Counted from the stretch's first letter, positions 28,001 to 41,777 are shown. The stretch: 64,000 nucleotides of DNA from Cacajao melanocephalus (GCA_963573385.1 CAUYLG010022068.1:32815-96814); one strand, 5' to 3'. Translations and numbers: made by a program. The notes: generated by a model from the letters alone, not told the origin.

Positions 28001-30550
28001 GTTATATCTTAACAATCCTTAAGCACATCCAATTACAGAATCAAAGCAAACACTGGAATATATCTTATCTAATTCCTGAGGTGCCATTGCAGTACAATCT
28101 TTCCAGGTAACCCAGGCAAACAAGGGGTCAGCCAGCTCCACATATTATGAGGTTGTAGCATCTTCCTGCTTTGATGCCTAAGGACTATATTAAACATTAC
28201 TTGTCTTACAGGCTGGTTCAAATCTTTGTCCTGTTTCAAGATCTAGAGTAGTCTCACGGATTTCACCTGATGTAGTTTCATGACCTCCTTGAGTTACTAT
28301 GGTTGCTTGCATTCTCTTATAATACACTAACAGTTTTAACAAGCTCACATTAATCTGTTATGGGATTGTTATAAAGTCCATATTCTAAAATTCCACTTGG
28401 AGTAATAGTTACCCTTTGGGATCTATCATGTTTAAGAGCACCAGGTCTGTCCTGCTACAGTTAAATTGCTCACCAAATAAAATTTGTAGCAGACTGGTAG
28501 CTTCTCCTTGGATATGTTCTCAGATCTTGTCCAGGTATTTATGCTTGGAGTTTTATTTTGACAAAATTATAGCCCAGTTTCCTAAAGTCCAAATTCCCTG
28601 TGGGGAGTGTGTATCTTACCTGGCTGTTTTTGAAGCTATAATTAAAGCAACGAATCCTTTAACTTTTACGTTTTATCCAGTTCCCCTATTTTTCTTCTTG
28701 TTTACTAAATGTATAAATTTTCCTGTTTAATTGCTATCACTAAGCTTCCTAGTAAGGCTGCTCCTAATGGAATGGAGTGATAAACTGTTTTACCTTGCTT
28801 TCCCACTACTCTATTTAGGTTAATTTGGCATAGTTCTTTTGTACTGCATCAATTATTTGCCATTTTGGACATAACTGCATATCTAGAGTCCTCTGTACTG
28901 GGAAAGCAAGATAGTAAGGTTCAGTTTGTCCAGTTATTGTGGCAGTAAAATCCCTAAATCTGCTATCTCATGTGGATTTTAATTATCCACAGTTGTTCTA
29001 TGATGTAATTTTTATTTTTCCTATTTGTGTTTTCGTTTGTTCCTCTAAGTCTCCTGAATCCTCATCTATTTTTATCAATCCTTTCACATAGCAGTCTATT
29101 TTTGAAAGTTCTCATATTAATATGTTGAATAGTTCCACAAACTCTGATTTTCAAAGGTTAACTCTGAAGTCATCTGTGTTAAATGTCATTTTAATTATTT
29201 TCACTATAATATGCTTTAGGTCTTTATATGGATTGGTATAATACGATTTCCACCAGTGTGGATTTCCTTCTACAAGTCATTTCTTTGCAGTTTACATATA
29301 ACACATTGTCTAGTGGTATACCTTTATATCGTTACCTAGTTGTTACCCATGGCATGAGATGCAATGGTCATTCTCTAGGAAGGAGGGCCATAGTGTCAAT
29401 GGGCTTGTCTGAAAGGTAGCTATTTTTACAAATAGAAATGAGGGTACAGTATGGCATGCAATTGGTATGGTCGGTAAATTTCCCGCATATATATTTGGTC
29501 CCTCTCTGTTTTGATGTGGGGGTCCTTCAAATATTGCATTTTCCGCTGCTGGCATATGCAAAATTATTGTGGCTAAATACTAACCCATATTTTATTTAAA
29601 TTCATTATTGATTCTACCTCTCAACAGTAAATATTTCCAGGTTGAGGTTGCAGCAGATTCACTGTAATAAGTCTATTAAGTATTCTTTTTAAATTAAGCT
29701 ATATTCAAGAAGATATATTTTATCCACATCCACTATGGACCATATCTAGGCCAATATGGTGAGTGTTTGTCTTTCCATTGGTGAATAGTCCTTGCAGGGC
29801 TTTGCTTAGCCCTTCTATTACTTCTCTCTTTGGTTATTTGGTATAGTGTGCCATTTCCATTTGGAAAATAATAAGTAAAGTAGCTGCAATGTGGCCAGAA
29901 TTTGCAAGAACAGTCTTGCATTGGAACTCTTGGTCCCAGTTTTTTCAGTTTTCTCCTTGGCAACAGTCATTCAAAAACCTTTCTGCAGTTTTGTTATACT
30001 GTCGATAGTACTCTTTTAAAATTACCTCCCTTAGTCTGCTATGGCATTTTTTGTTGGACACATTCTCTCTTATAGGATAAGTAAGGAATTATATCCTTTC
30101 AAACAAAAGTATCTCAACACTCTCTTGTTAATGTGAATGTATTCATTTACTTTACAGTAAATGCTACCCTGGGGGATAGTTCCCATTTGATTTCCATTCA
30201 TTGTAGACCAGAGATGTGATAGAGTTCATCTGTTCTCCACTCCATAGTTAGATAAGGAATTTCTTTTCTTTACTATTGTTTGCTCCTGTCATCAGAAATT
30301 CCAGCATTAGAGTAAGTACAGGTAAAGGGAGACCTACATGGCAAAAGCCAGAATTTTTGGAATAACAACAAAGAGGAAAATAGACCAGCCTTTGCTGGAA
30401 GTAAATCAAATCTTACTTGTTATATGGGTTATTAGTGATGAAATTGTGCAGAATTATGAGAAAATATGTATTGCTAATATACAGAAAATAAGAATATAGA
30501 ATATATTGAAACAGAGAAATGATCAGCTTTCACATGCCGGTGGGGAAATT

Positions 30551-30895
<345 letters not shown>

Positions 30896-31038
30896 TCAGT
30901 GCTCTTCACAATAGATAAAATATCACTAAAAGCTCTAGCAAATAGACACTTGGTGACAACGGATAGTACAGGGGCTAACAATGGTTCTGTGGTTGGTTTA
31001 GACCAGAAATTAGGGTGTTTATACGATTATGATGGTGA

Positions 31039-31254
31039 TCAAGTACAGAATGAGAACAGTGGAACAATATAACTTTTTGATGATGTTGGTAAACTGTTCA
31101 CAGAATTAATATATGGTACTCTTGTTTGTACTAATGGTGAACTGCTATTATAATAACCATTAGGCAGACTGTCACAGCCAAGAGAAAACAGCAAAGCAGA
31201 CCTAATAATAAAAAAGATAAATATAAAGATTAGTATCCTTGAGTCTTTTTCCAT
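31039..31254 (-). pseudogene. Hydrophobic small ORF after integrase (possible env leader remnant)
   Basis: An open frame of 71 codons from an ATG at 31254. Its first part (residues about 6-18) is a dense Ile/Phe membrane segment. It is followed by a Cys and an Asn-Ser-Ser glycosylation-type site. Its position directly downstream of integrase suggests the signal/leader of an envelope gene, but no homologue was recognised. Confidence 0.35.
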
Positions 31255-31559
31255 CCTACAGGCTATGGCCACAGGTTACTCCTATCAAGAATTGCTGTTA
31301 AGGTTGAAAGGATATGTCTAACTATAGCCCCTCCTTTGTTGCTGGCTTTGTGAGGATCTACTACTCTTTCCTTTGAATACCTCATGGCCTTTATCACTTG
31401 CTAAGAGATTTGGGAGAAAAGTGAGCATAGGTAGTTTGTCTGTCTTTCTTGAACATCTCTTTTGAGGAAGGATACACTGACTCAGGGTCTGCCAATTAAC
31501 TCTGTCTTAATTAGCACATTTGCTTTGTTGCCATTTACATCTGGTGCTACTGAATTCTT

Positions 31560-32100
31560 TCTGTAGTTTTTAGGAATCCATTCATTAAAGTTTCCAGTTG
31601 CCCACAGCCTGGGGAGTGTATGATAAATAAAGTCTCACATTATCTATATTTTGCCAAATTTTGGACAATTTCAGTAATACAACTAGTTCCTTGATAATTT
31701 CCTATTACTGACCCTCTTTCATATCTAGCAACTAGTTTCTCCAACTTTATCTAAAGCCATGGTTTTACTGTTTTCATCTGCATATCTGGTGGGCTCTGAA
31801 AAACCCACTTTCTGAGTAAGTATATACTTGTTTAAGGCAATATTATTTGTTTGAAAATCTAGATATTGGCTCAATATAATCTACCTGCTATGTTCACCTG
31901 GTTTACCACTCCCCACCACACTTAACATGAATCCGTTGAGGATGCAAGAAGTTTTTAGCATTTTGTCATATCTCATACTTCTTACTTGTTTATTTGATTC
32001 ATCGTTTTTTAACTCTTTGTTCTCTGCTAACCTGGTACATACATGCCCATATGCCCTGAGATTTTACAAGCCCATTCTACAACCTTAAATTGAACTCACA
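31560..32100 (-). pseudogene. Retroviral integrase remnant
   Basis: On the minus strand, in order: a His/Gly-rich stretch compatible with the zinc-binding N-terminal domain (about 32050-32080); a core segment with the Thr-Tyr-Ser landmark where the catalytic Asp is replaced by Tyr (about 31815-31830); and the conserved Pro-Gln-X-X-Gly motif (about 31605-31620), which is followed in another frame by the Glu-X3-Met-Asn-Gly-X2-Lys landmark. At least one stop and several frameshifts interrupt it. These motifs are characteristic of retroviral integrases. The protein is dead. Confidence 0.62.
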
Positions 32101-32370
32101 AGGGAGCTGAGTTGAAACTTAGAGTCCTTGAAGCTTCAGGGTCTACATTAGTTTTGGGGGCCTAGATTATCTCCCCTCTTATTCCAAATAGATTATTCTT
32201 CTTTTCCAATCTGATGAGCTGATACGTGTTTTACAAGCATTTCTAAACACCTTTAACCAGTTTAGTTTCATATCTTCCTTCACTAGATTGTTTTTCCTGC
32301 AATAGTCCAGGTCTACATGGCTGATAAGTGTAGCTATATACCTTTGGCCAGTTTTATTTTTTTCCCTTGG

Positions 32371-32396
32371 GTATATATATATATATATATATATGT
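32371..32396 (+). repeat. (TA)n microsatellite
   Basis: About 12 TA dinucleotides (gtatatat...atgtt), located inside the retroviral relic. Confidence 0.95.
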
Positions 32397-33000
32397 TAAA
32401 TTTCTGTCTATTAATTCTGTAAATTGGGCTGATTTTCTTTCTCCAGACCCAGTCAGACTTTTCCTAGTTGAAAGTCTTAGGAAGCAGTCATCTATATCAC
32501 TCCTTTCGGATTCTACCAAGTCTATTATTGCCCAGTTTTCAGCAATTCTGACCAGAGTGGTGTCCAGCAAGCCACAGGCTTTACTTTCAGCTGACCGTAA
32601 TCCTTGGATATTTATCAGAGTACAGAAAATCATCAGCCAGATGGCCTGTGATTTGCACATAGAGCTTGCTGGTCTCCACAGGGCCTTTTTTGACCCACTT
32701 AGTTGTATACTATGTCCACTTAGCATAAGTCCTGTCAGATCACTACATTTTTTTTTTGTCCAAAATCCTACAAGTAGACATAGGGTTTGCCCTGATGATA
32801 AGGGTCACAACCATAATGACCAAAGGCATGATTTTGTTGGAGACAACTTTCCATATGAAATATAGGAGAATGGGTACTAGAGGAAGAACAGTTTGTTTTA
32901 TTAATTCAAAAGATCTGTTTGTTTAAGAGAAACACATCTCATGGAAGGAAATATGGAGAGAAGTCAAGGAAAGGAATGTGACATTTATGTAGAACATGCA

Positions 33001-34068
33001 TCAGCTCATCAGAAGGAAAACACGGAAGTAAGATGTGTTTTAAATATTGTTAGGGAACACCATCACATTTTTCAAAGGAAACAATAACCTAATACTATAT
33101 GGTATCCACAGCCCAAAGGCACAAGAAGGTTGCAGGAACATAGACACACAAAACCTATTTAACTTCTGACTTCCCATTCACCCAGTTTTTTTTTTTTTTC
33201 CTCAGCTTCTCTTCTTCTGGGACTCTTTTATTCTTCCTCTTTGTCAATATGCTTCCATTTATTCACCTATGTGGTTCATTCTATTTCACACCCTCTCTAT
33301 CTCCATCTTTTCTTATTCTTTTCCATAATCTTTACTTGTATCTCTCTCCTAAAACTGGGAAAAATTTGGAATAAATTATATTAGAATCATCAAATTTTTA
33401 TTGTATTTATTGAGTTGTACATTACACAACCTAAATACAAAAAACAGAGAGGTAGAACATTCCATATTTTGTTCTCTTATAAGACAAATGTAGTTACTTA
33501 TTACTTTATGTGGCCCTTGATTTATTTGCAGGGTGGGGGACTCAGTCATTTTTGATGGGAAAAATAATTACTGACCTTGCCTTTACTTTGTTGACCCATG
33601 TATTAGGTGATCTACCATTTTCATTCCCAAACCATCTCAGAACTTCGCAACTAGGGGGTGAACAGAGGGCAAGGAGAAACTTGAAGAAACTGCTAAGTAT
33701 TCCAATAATAAGAAAGAGTAAGAATGTAGCATCAGCTTATGACAGTTACAGTAAATTCCAAAGCAACCAACTCTGGACACCTTAGTTAGCCTAAAGGGGT
33801 ATTTGGAATAGTTTATGCCTAGCCCCAACTCACTTTAAGGGACTTTTTATTAGCTATATCCTCTGCCTGGGATTCTTTTCTCCTTGCTGGGGGAGGAGGG
33901 AGTAATGACTTCATGTCATTCTGATATTTAATATAACCTCCTGAGATTTCTTACCCCTCAACCTGAGTAAAGCCCCTAATCATCCCTTTCCCATGATGTA
34001 CAAATTTCATTTTTGCATGATGGTACCTAGCTATAACTAGCTCATATTTTCTTGTTTAATTATTTGTT
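33001..34068. other. Intron, unassigned sequence
   Basis: It could include 5' parts of the retroviral relic, but nothing diagnostic was seen. A poly-T/pyrimidine tract lies at 33186-33250. Confidence 0.45.
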
Positions 34069-34069
34069 C

Positions 34070-34245
34070 TTCTGTCTGTCACCTTACCCCCACATACATA
34101 TAGACTAAAGTGTAATTGTCATGAGACTAAGAAATGTGTCTGTTTTGTTTTCTGCTATATCCCCAAGGAACAGAAGAGTACTTACCAGCATAGTATGTAA
34201 TCAGTAAGTGTCCTTGAATAAAGGAAATAATGGAAGAAGAGAGGG
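34070..34245 (+). mobile_element. L2 LINE 3' fragment
   Basis: L2-like 3' terminus: tctgttttgttttctgctat, tatccccaaggaacagaaga, then atcagtaagtgtccttgaat. Confidence 0.6.
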
Positions 34246-34401
34246 AAGAACAACTTTCAGCTCATTCATTTAGTAAATATTATCAAGCTTCAACCATGCA
34301 TGTGGAAAACAGGGGGTATAAAGATGGACCAACTCATCAAAACATACAGTTAATAAAATGAACACGCAACTCAGAGACTGAGAGAAAATATTCACAAAAC
34401 G

Positions 34402-34577
34402 TATATCTGACAATGAACTTTCAACCAGAATATATAGAGTATATTGCTTTATAACACTATATACTTTATATATAAAGTATAATATATAAAATATTATATT
34501 TTATACATTTTATAATATTTTATATATAACATTATATGCTTTATATATTCTGGTTAAAAAGTTCATTGTCAGATATA
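34402..34577. repeat. AT-rich imperfect palindrome inside L1
   Basis: The left arm starts tatatctgacaatgaac (34402-34418) and the right arm ends with its exact complement at 34561-34577. The next block ccagaatatata (34425-34436) is mirrored at 34543-34554. The centre is AT-only and partly self-complementary (tactttatatataaagta). The outer arm sequence is L1 ORF2, so an inverted duplication of L1 sequence created the palindrome. Confidence 0.85.
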
Positions 34578-34654
34578 TATGTGTGTGTGTATGCATGTAT
34601 GTCTATGTATATATACATATATATACATATACATATATATACACATATATACAC

Positions 34655-34700
<46 letters not shown>
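34578..34700 (+). repeat. TA/TG/CATA microsatellite
   Basis: A run of (TG)n, ATGTATG and (TATACA)n, ending in about 17 TA units. It directly follows the palindrome and separates the two halves of the host L1. Confidence 0.93.
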
Positions 34701-34705
<5 letters not shown>

Positions 34706-35716
34706 GAACCCCTACAACTCAATAATAAAAAGACAAACAACCCAACTTAAAAGTGGTCAAAAGATCTGAAGAGACAATTCAAATAAAGAGCTAATAAGCA
34801 CATGAAAACATCCTTAACATCATTAGTAATCAGAGAAATACAAATCGACATCACACTAAGATCCCACAATACACTCAGTAGATTAGCTAAAATTAAAGAC
34901 TGACAACACCAAATATTGACAAAGATGTAGAGGAACCAGAATTCTTACACACATTTATAGTACTGGTAGGAGTATAAAATAGTATTATGTTTTTGTAAAA
35001 ACATCTATCAGTTTCCTATAAAACTAAGCATGCACCTATCTATATCCCAGCAATTCCACTCCTAGGTATTTACCCAAGAGAAATGAAAGTTCACAAAGTG
35101 ACATTTACAAGGATGGCTATAGAAGTTGTATGCATAATCACCAAAAAATAGAAATAGCTCAGGTATTTATCAAGAAGAGAATAAGCAAACTATGGTATAT
35201 TCACACAATGTGATATTAATCAGCAATAAAAAGAAAGGCACTACTGACAGGGACAACAACATGGATGAATAATCAAGCTTATACTTAATGAAGGAAGCCA
35301 GACACAAAAGATTACATGCTGTATGATTCCATTCACACACAGTTTTAGAAAGTGCAAAATAATCTACGTAGAAAAAAAATTTAGAATAGCAGTTGCATTT
35401 ACGGAAGTAGGAACTGAGTGGGAAGGGGCATAAAGGAATTTTCTAGAGTGATGGTAATGATCATGTTTAGATAAGGTTGTCAGTTACACAGGAGTATGCA
35501 TATGTCAAAACTTATTGAATGATACTCTAAATTAGATTTGTACATTTCACTATATGAAAATTTTACTGCCCTCAAAAAAGTAACCAAGCACAATCCCCAG
35601 CCTCTGAAAGCATATGCCAGATGTGATGACGTGCCCATAAAATTTTTTCTAATTGTCACATTAATGGGAGACCTATTATGTATCAAGGATTGTAAATCCC
35701 ACTTTTCTTATATTAC

Positions 35717-36030
35717 AGGTTGAGCATCCCTTATCTAAAATGGTTGGGACCAGAAGTGTTTTGGATTTCAGATTTTGGAGTATTTGCATATACATAATGA
35801 GATAGCTTAGGAATGGGACCCAAGTGTAAACATGAAATTCATTTTAGCTTCATAAATACCTTATACACAGAGCCTGAAGGTAATTTCATAGAATATGTTT
35901 AATAATCTTGTACACTAAACAAAATTTGTGTACACCAAACCATCAAAAAGCAAAGGTATCATGTTGGTGCTCAAAACTTTTGGATTTTGAAGCATTTAGT
36001 ACTTCAAATGTTCAGATTAGAGATATGCAA
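35717..36030 (-). mobile_element. MER2 (Tigger-type DNA transposon)
   Basis: It opens with caggttgagcatcccttatc and has gggaccagaagtgttttgga and aggaatgggacccaagtgta, which are MER2 landmarks in reverse orientation. The mirrored end aagcatttagtacttcaaatg lies near 35990-36010. Confidence 0.85.
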
Positions 36031-36037
36031 CCTGTAG

Positions 36038-36190
36038 TACATTTAATCCTCACAATAAAATCATCTTATGAAGTTATAGGTGGCAAAACAGAGGATCAGA
36101 GAGATTCAGTAATTTGCCCATGATTACATAAGTAAAGATGCAGAGCTGAAAGTCAGCCCAGGTCTGACTTCTAAAGTCCTAGGCTAGAGG
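36038..36190 (-). repeat. MIR SINE
   Basis: Reverse MIR: acatttaatcctcacaataa, agaggatcagagagattcag, tttgcccatgattacataag and cccaggtctgacttctaaag. Confidence 0.85.
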
Positions 36191-37109
36191 GTACAATTTT
36201 AGGTGACTACAGGAACAAATTTGCCTTAGTCAAGGCCAGAGCTGACATTTTATTCTCCTAAGCAGGAGTAGAACTGAGAATGTCAATGCCATTTGCTATC
36301 CCTAGAAACTGCCTGAATTCCAAATTGAATGTGACTTAAGCAGATCAGTCTCCTTAGAGATCCCCATTATTTGTGACTGGGAGGTTCAGGGATATGTCCA
36401 TTTTCTATCCTTCCATTGACCTACTGAATTGGCCCAAATGTTCATAAACTACTTGCCTGTGATAGGGCTGAGAGGGATGGGGGTATCAAAGCTCCACCTA
36501 GTAAACAATTTGCAGACTTCTCTTCCATACAGGATGTGAACGTTCCTGCAACAACTAAAAAACACCACCACCCCAAAAAAAAGATAAGTTGCAAAATCGA
36601 TAGCTTTAAGGATAAGCAAGGACAAGATGAACTAACATTTCAGAGAGTAAAGAGCCCTTCCTAAGTGTAGTGATAATCAGGGGCTTTTTTCCTTTCCTGT
36701 GGAATTTGCTAATTCTGGGCACTGTTGAAGTTGAAGCTTGGCTGTAAGGCAGGACTCTCCTGAGGAAAGGAGAAATCAGCATAACATTTGGCAGTTGAGA
36801 AACACGAAAATAATGAGCTGGAAACTTGCAAAGTCCAAAATGCAGGGATAGTTTTTCTTACCTGAAGTCAGCTGACTTCTGGGCTGTTGCCTGGGCAGGA
36901 AAGGCACAGGAAAATCTCCTGCAGTCTCCTTGTATTTCAGAATCTCCCTCTAGAGGGGAACGGCCCCAGACAGGCCACGGATCTCCACCTTTAAAAGGTT
37001 ACCTAGATTTTGAAGTTAGAAGTACAAAGGGAAAAGTAATGAGTCAGAAAGATAAAAACCACTCCCAAAGGGCAATTTGGACAAAATGATTATAAAATGC
37101 ATAAGGGTA
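36191..37109. other. Intron, unique sequence
   Basis: No recognised feature. The 87-codon open frame at 36826 has no family signature. Confidence 0.55.
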
Positions 37110-38225
37110 CATAAGGGCTAGTAATAGTGAAAAATTTTCAGGAAGAACAAATTGAAGGACATATGCTACCAAGTGTTAAGGCTAGTTATACAGCTACAGA
37201 AATTAAGACAGCATGGTACTGGCTCAAGGACAGACAAATAAGTCAATGGAACCATGACTCTTACCTCATACCAGATACCAAAATAATACTAATAATGATT
37301 TGAGATGAATTATAGGCCTAAATATGCAAGTTAAAACAATAAGGCTTCTAGATCAAACCACAGGAGAAAATCTCCATGATCTTAAGTAGGCAAATATTTC
37401 CTATAGGACAAAAAACATTAACTATGAAAGAAAAGATTAATTAATTATACCTTAAGAGGATGAAAAGCCAACCACAGACTGGGATGAAATATTCACAATA
37501 TATATCTAACAAAGGACTTATATCCACTACATTCATACATTTTTTAAACTCCTACAAATCAATAAGAAAAATGTAGACAATCTAATTTTTTAAAAGTATA
37601 AAAGAATTGAACTGGCACTTCATAGAAGAGAATATCCAAATGGCTCACAAGCTTATAAATAGGTGTTCATCACTATTACTCATCAAGGAAGTGCAAATTA
37701 AAACCACAATCAGATACACAAAACCCGCCAGAAGAGCTAAAGTGGAAAAGACTGACAATATCAAGCACTGAAAATATGGAGCAGCTGGAACTCTCATAGA
37801 TTGCTGGTGAAATTGTTAACTGGTACAACTACCTTGGAAAGCTATTTGGCAGTATCTACTAAAACCAATCATACTTCTATCATATGACCCTGGAATGCCA
37901 CTCCTACATATATAACCAGAGAGTACAAATATCCAAGATACAGGTATAAGAATGCTGAAATAAACCAGATGCACAAAATTAGCTATCATATCAGTCCATT
38001 TACATTTACTCCAAGAACAGGCACACAAATCTATGGAAAAGAAGTAAACAAAGTGGTTACCTCTGAGTAGTAGGTTATTGACAGGACAGGGATATGAGGA
38101 AGCCTTCTGGGGTGCTGAGAATGTTTTATATCTTGATATAATCACATATGTCAAAAAACAAAAGCATTGACATGCACCCTTAAAATTTGTGCAGTTTGCA
38201 TGCCATACCTCAAAAATGGTTTTAT
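37110..38225 (+). mobile_element. Ancient L1 (L1M-type) ORF2 3' part and 3' UTR
   Basis: The order of landmarks is that of L1 ORF2: acagcatggtactggctcaa, tcatgatctt-like, atattcacaatatatatcta, aagtgcaaattaaaaccaca, ggtacaactaccttggaaag, then a 3' UTR with tggttacctctgagtagtag and aaaatttgtgcagtttgcat. It is heavily mutated. Confidence 0.88.
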
Positions 38226-39814
38226 TTTTAAATTTTAATTCTTCTTCCTATAAAACTAATGAGGATAGCAAGACAGTGATAAGAGTCTTACCAAGATTCA
38301 GCAAGCCAGTCATCAAAGCTAATGCAAATGGAATGAAGTATGAGTGTGCAGGGGAGAGTTCCTTTGGCCTGTGTGGGTCTCTACTTCATAGCAGTGCTAA
38401 GGCAAGAGACCCTGATGGCTAGACAGTTTTTAATTGATACAAGATGAGATAACCTACCTATTACAAGTAGCTCATAAAGACAGCTGAAGCAGACGCCATG
38501 CTATCCATCTGATAAGACTAATTTTTATTAATCTCTCTCTCTTATGACATTTTTGTCTGCACAACTAATCAAAAGTCACCATTTTTCTTTTAGCTGAAAG
38601 TCCTACCCGGCAATTTTGCAATGCTCCTAGCTGGAAAACTGGCAGTAAGTGTCTAACAGTAGGATGGAAAAGAAGCAAAGAAATCCAAATTTTCTGGGCC
38701 TATGTTTACACTTGATAAGCTTCTCTGTATTAGGCAAGGTAAATTCGTTCATATCCAAGGGGAACAGAAGCAGTTATGTGGGAAAGATTAGAATGCACCT
38801 TTGATGAGGATGGAAGCCAGATTCCTATTTACAAACAGGAAAATTTTTCCCATAGTGCTCCCTTCTCTAGTGCTGCAGTACCATTTGGATACATGCATTC
38901 AATATAGCTTGTTAAAAATAAAAATAAAAAAAAATAATAAAATAACTCCAGACATACATAACTTTTCATTGCCCTCTTCACCCCTTGAGAAAACATCAAA
39001 AGAACTTTATCCCCAAAGGGAAAATTTTCATAATTTTGACATAATAGAAGCATCTCTAGGAGAGTACAATGAACAAAAAACAGTATTTACACTTTAAACT
39101 CTTTTTGAAAAAGCTACAAACTTTTGCCTTTAAAAAATAACTGCGTGCAATACAGCATTTGCCTGTTATAGGATCTGACATTTAAAATCCCCATGAAGCA
39201 TCTATAATTTATCAAGAAAGAAAGGAAAGATTTGTACAGCTGAGGAGCTAAACATGGCCCCTTCTTGAAAATATATGAAAAATTCAAAACTGAAACTAAA
39301 AAAAGGGGGAGTAGGAAATGTCCTTATGGTCAATTTAAGCCAAATTCTACTGAATTTCTTTCCTCCTCCAAATTTGTTCATTGCTGCAGAGAAAAATTGC
39401 AGACTGGCTTACCCTTCAGAAAAACAACTTAGTAGAGAAAAACAACCACTTTTGAAAATACATCTTGGTTATTTTCCTAGACAGATACACAGTTTCCTCA
39501 AAACACTGTTCAAAGATGAGGATAGCCACTCAATTTTAACATGGTAGGACCCTACACAGGCTTGTCCCTGAGGCTTGGCTGCTATGAGAGGCTCCCAGGC
39601 CCCTAGAGAGTCTGGAAAGAGATTCAATATTTCTAGAAAGATTTTTTTGGTTTTCAAATATTAGATGGCAGACGACAGAGTCTAAAATAACAGAACTTGG
39701 GGGTAACAGGAAAAGGGGCTCTATTTCCAAGTCTTCAGTTTTCTGAGAGGGAAAAAAGAAAGTTGTGGTCGTTTGTTTGTATATGTTTTTGGGGAGAGAT
39801 ATAAAATAATACTA
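38226..39814. other. Intron, unique sequence
   Basis: No recognised feature. A simple A/T-rich run lies at 38916-38943. Confidence 0.55.
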
Positions 39815-40035
39815 GTGGTTATTAGCATAGTATCTGGTGTCCAAAAAAACCCCCCTATATTTGAATTTCAACTTCACCACTTAGTAACTAGAAGATTGCT
39901 AAACTACTCTTTGTGTCAGTTTCCTTGTCTGTAAGGTGAAGATAATGACAGTTGTGAGAATTACATTAGTTAGTTAACACAATGAATTTTAAATGGTGCC
40001 TGGTATATAATTAGTACCTAATAAATGCTAGCTGA
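39815..40035 (+). repeat. MIR SINE
   Basis: MIR pattern: cttcaccacttagtaactag, gtgtcagtttccttgtctgt, ggtgcctggtatataattag and taataaatgctagctgat. Confidence 0.8.
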
Positions 40036-41034
40036 TATAATTGCACTGGAGAAATTCCAGGATCTAGGAAACAGTATGTGGTGTATCATGACTGGTGAAT
40101 AGTTACCTACGGAAGGCAGGAGAAGAGATGGCTGCAGGCATTACAAAAACTGGAAGGACATGCCAGAAATACAATGCATCTCATAGAACCAATATTAGAT
40201 GATAGCTTTGAGCTTGGATAAAAATGCAAGGAAATAGGACTGTCTTGAAGCTATAGTTCACAAATGCCCCTTTCAGGAGACCTAAGAACAATCAAAGATT
40301 GTAGGAAATCCTTGAGGATTAGCAAATCCTCCTAGCCTAACTTTCTCTGAACCACTTCTGGCTGTGAGCTCTGGTGGGGCTGTAGGTCACATGCATGACT
40401 CCTGGCATGGCGAAAGCTAACTACATTGTAGGCTACACATTGGCTATGCCTCCAACACACTGCCAGTTGCACAGAGAATGCCCTCCACCTGGGATTGTGG
40501 CAATGATTCTTTCAAAGCATGAACTCCTTGGAAACACCCACTTGGAAAGTAATTGGCAAGGTCATTGAGACAAGATAATAAAGGCCCATTATCCTATGTT
40601 TAGCATGACTTCACCCAAACCAACACAAAGTTTTAAGTATTCCTTTGCGAATCATTTGGGTAAGAAGGGGAGCATTATGCAACTATCTTTGTGTACTTTT
40701 TACTTCATACCATCCTAGCCTGGATTTAGTCCCTAGCTTCAGGAATACATCTAAGAAATTTGACAAGAGCAAGACTAAGCACCAGTTGTGGCCTCCTCTA
40801 TGTTTCTGTGGCAAATGTCAGCTTGCCAAGAAAGACCAGGTTAGTTTATTTTACCACATGAAAAGATGATCACAGATTGCTTCCCTCTGCCTGTAAATGT
40901 GCTTAATGCCTGTCCACCAAAGGAAAGGTCCTTCTGTTTTTAACAACTTCAAAATAACATTTCATAGCATCCCTTGGTAATGCATTCCAATATTTTATAG
41001 TTTCCTTCTTTTGGTAATTATATCCTCAAATATG
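40036..41034. other. Intron, unique sequence
   Basis: No recognised feature. Confidence 0.55.
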
Positions 41035-41195
41035 TTCACATACATTAACTTATAATAATCCTATGTAGTAAGGATTATACCTATTTTACAATTGAGGAAA
41101 TGAAGAACCAAAGAGGGTGACTGACTTTCCAAGATCGCATTGCGCAGCTGGTTAGTAGCAGAGCAAGAATAAGAACCTGATTTCTTGGCTATTAT
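41035..41195 (-). repeat. MIR SINE
   Basis: Reverse MIR: ctattttacaattgaggaaa, ctttccaagatcgcattgcg and agctggttagtagcagagca. Confidence 0.8.
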
Positions 41196-41214
41196 TAAAA
41201 AGTTAAAAAAAAAA

Positions 41215-41777
41215 AAACAGACACTAGTGAGGTTGCAGAGAAAAAGGAATGCTTATACAGTGTCAGTGTGACTGTAAATCAGTTCAGCTACTGTGGAAGA
41301 CAGTGTGGCAATTCCTCAAAGACCTAAAGACAGAAATATTATCATTTGACCCAGCAATCCCATTACTGGATATATACCCAAAGGAATATAAATCCTTCTA
41401 TCATAAAGATAGAACGTGCACACATTATGTTCATTGCAGCACTATTCACAATAGCAAAGACATGGAATCAACCTAAATGCCCATCAATGGTAGACTGCAT
41501 AAAGAAAATGTTGTACATATACACCATGGAATACTATGCAGCCATAAAAAACAACAAAATCATGTCCTTTGCAGGGACATGGATGGAGCTGGAGGTCATT
41601 ATCCTTAACAAACTAACACAGGAACAGAAAACCAAATACCGCATGTTCTCACTTATAAGTGGGAACTAAATGCTGAGAACATATGGACACATAAAGGGGA
41701 ACAACACACACTGGGGCCTATCAGAGGGTGGAGAGTGGGAAGAGGGAGAGGATCAGGAAAAATAATGGATACTAGAC
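41215..41777 (+). mobile_element. Primate L1 fragment (ORF2 C-terminus to early 3' UTR)
   Basis: It closely matches the L1PA/L1PB ORF2 end: gacccagcaatcccattact, gcactattcacaatagcaaa, tgcagccataaaaaacaaca, then tgttctcacttataagtggg. It stops in the 3' UTR near gatcaggaaaaataatggat without an A-tail. The flanking run of A before 41218 is not its tail, so both ends are truncated. Confidence 0.93.

Larger units (their letters stand above)
34325..35585 (+). mobile_element. Ancient L1 (L1M-type) ORF2 to 3' region
   Basis: It begins with actcagagactgagagaaaa and, after an AT-rich interruption (34434-34699), resumes the ORF2 order: acaactcaataataaaaaga, gaaatacaaatcgacatcac, gcaattccactcctaggtat, tatggtatattcacacaatg, then the 3' UTR (gagtgatggtaatgatcatg). 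It is strongly diverged with no usable ORF. Confidence 0.88.

Noticed and set aside
32317..32865. 182-codon plus-strand open frame and its 130-codon minus-strand shadow
   Set aside because: It spans a (TA)n repeat and the retroviral relic. The plus frame has no family signature, and the minus frame is at most broken pol-like sequence.
33000..36000. 5' LTR matching the possible LTR at 26.9-28.0 kb
   Set aside because: No shared blocks were found by eye, so no provirus boundaries are claimed.
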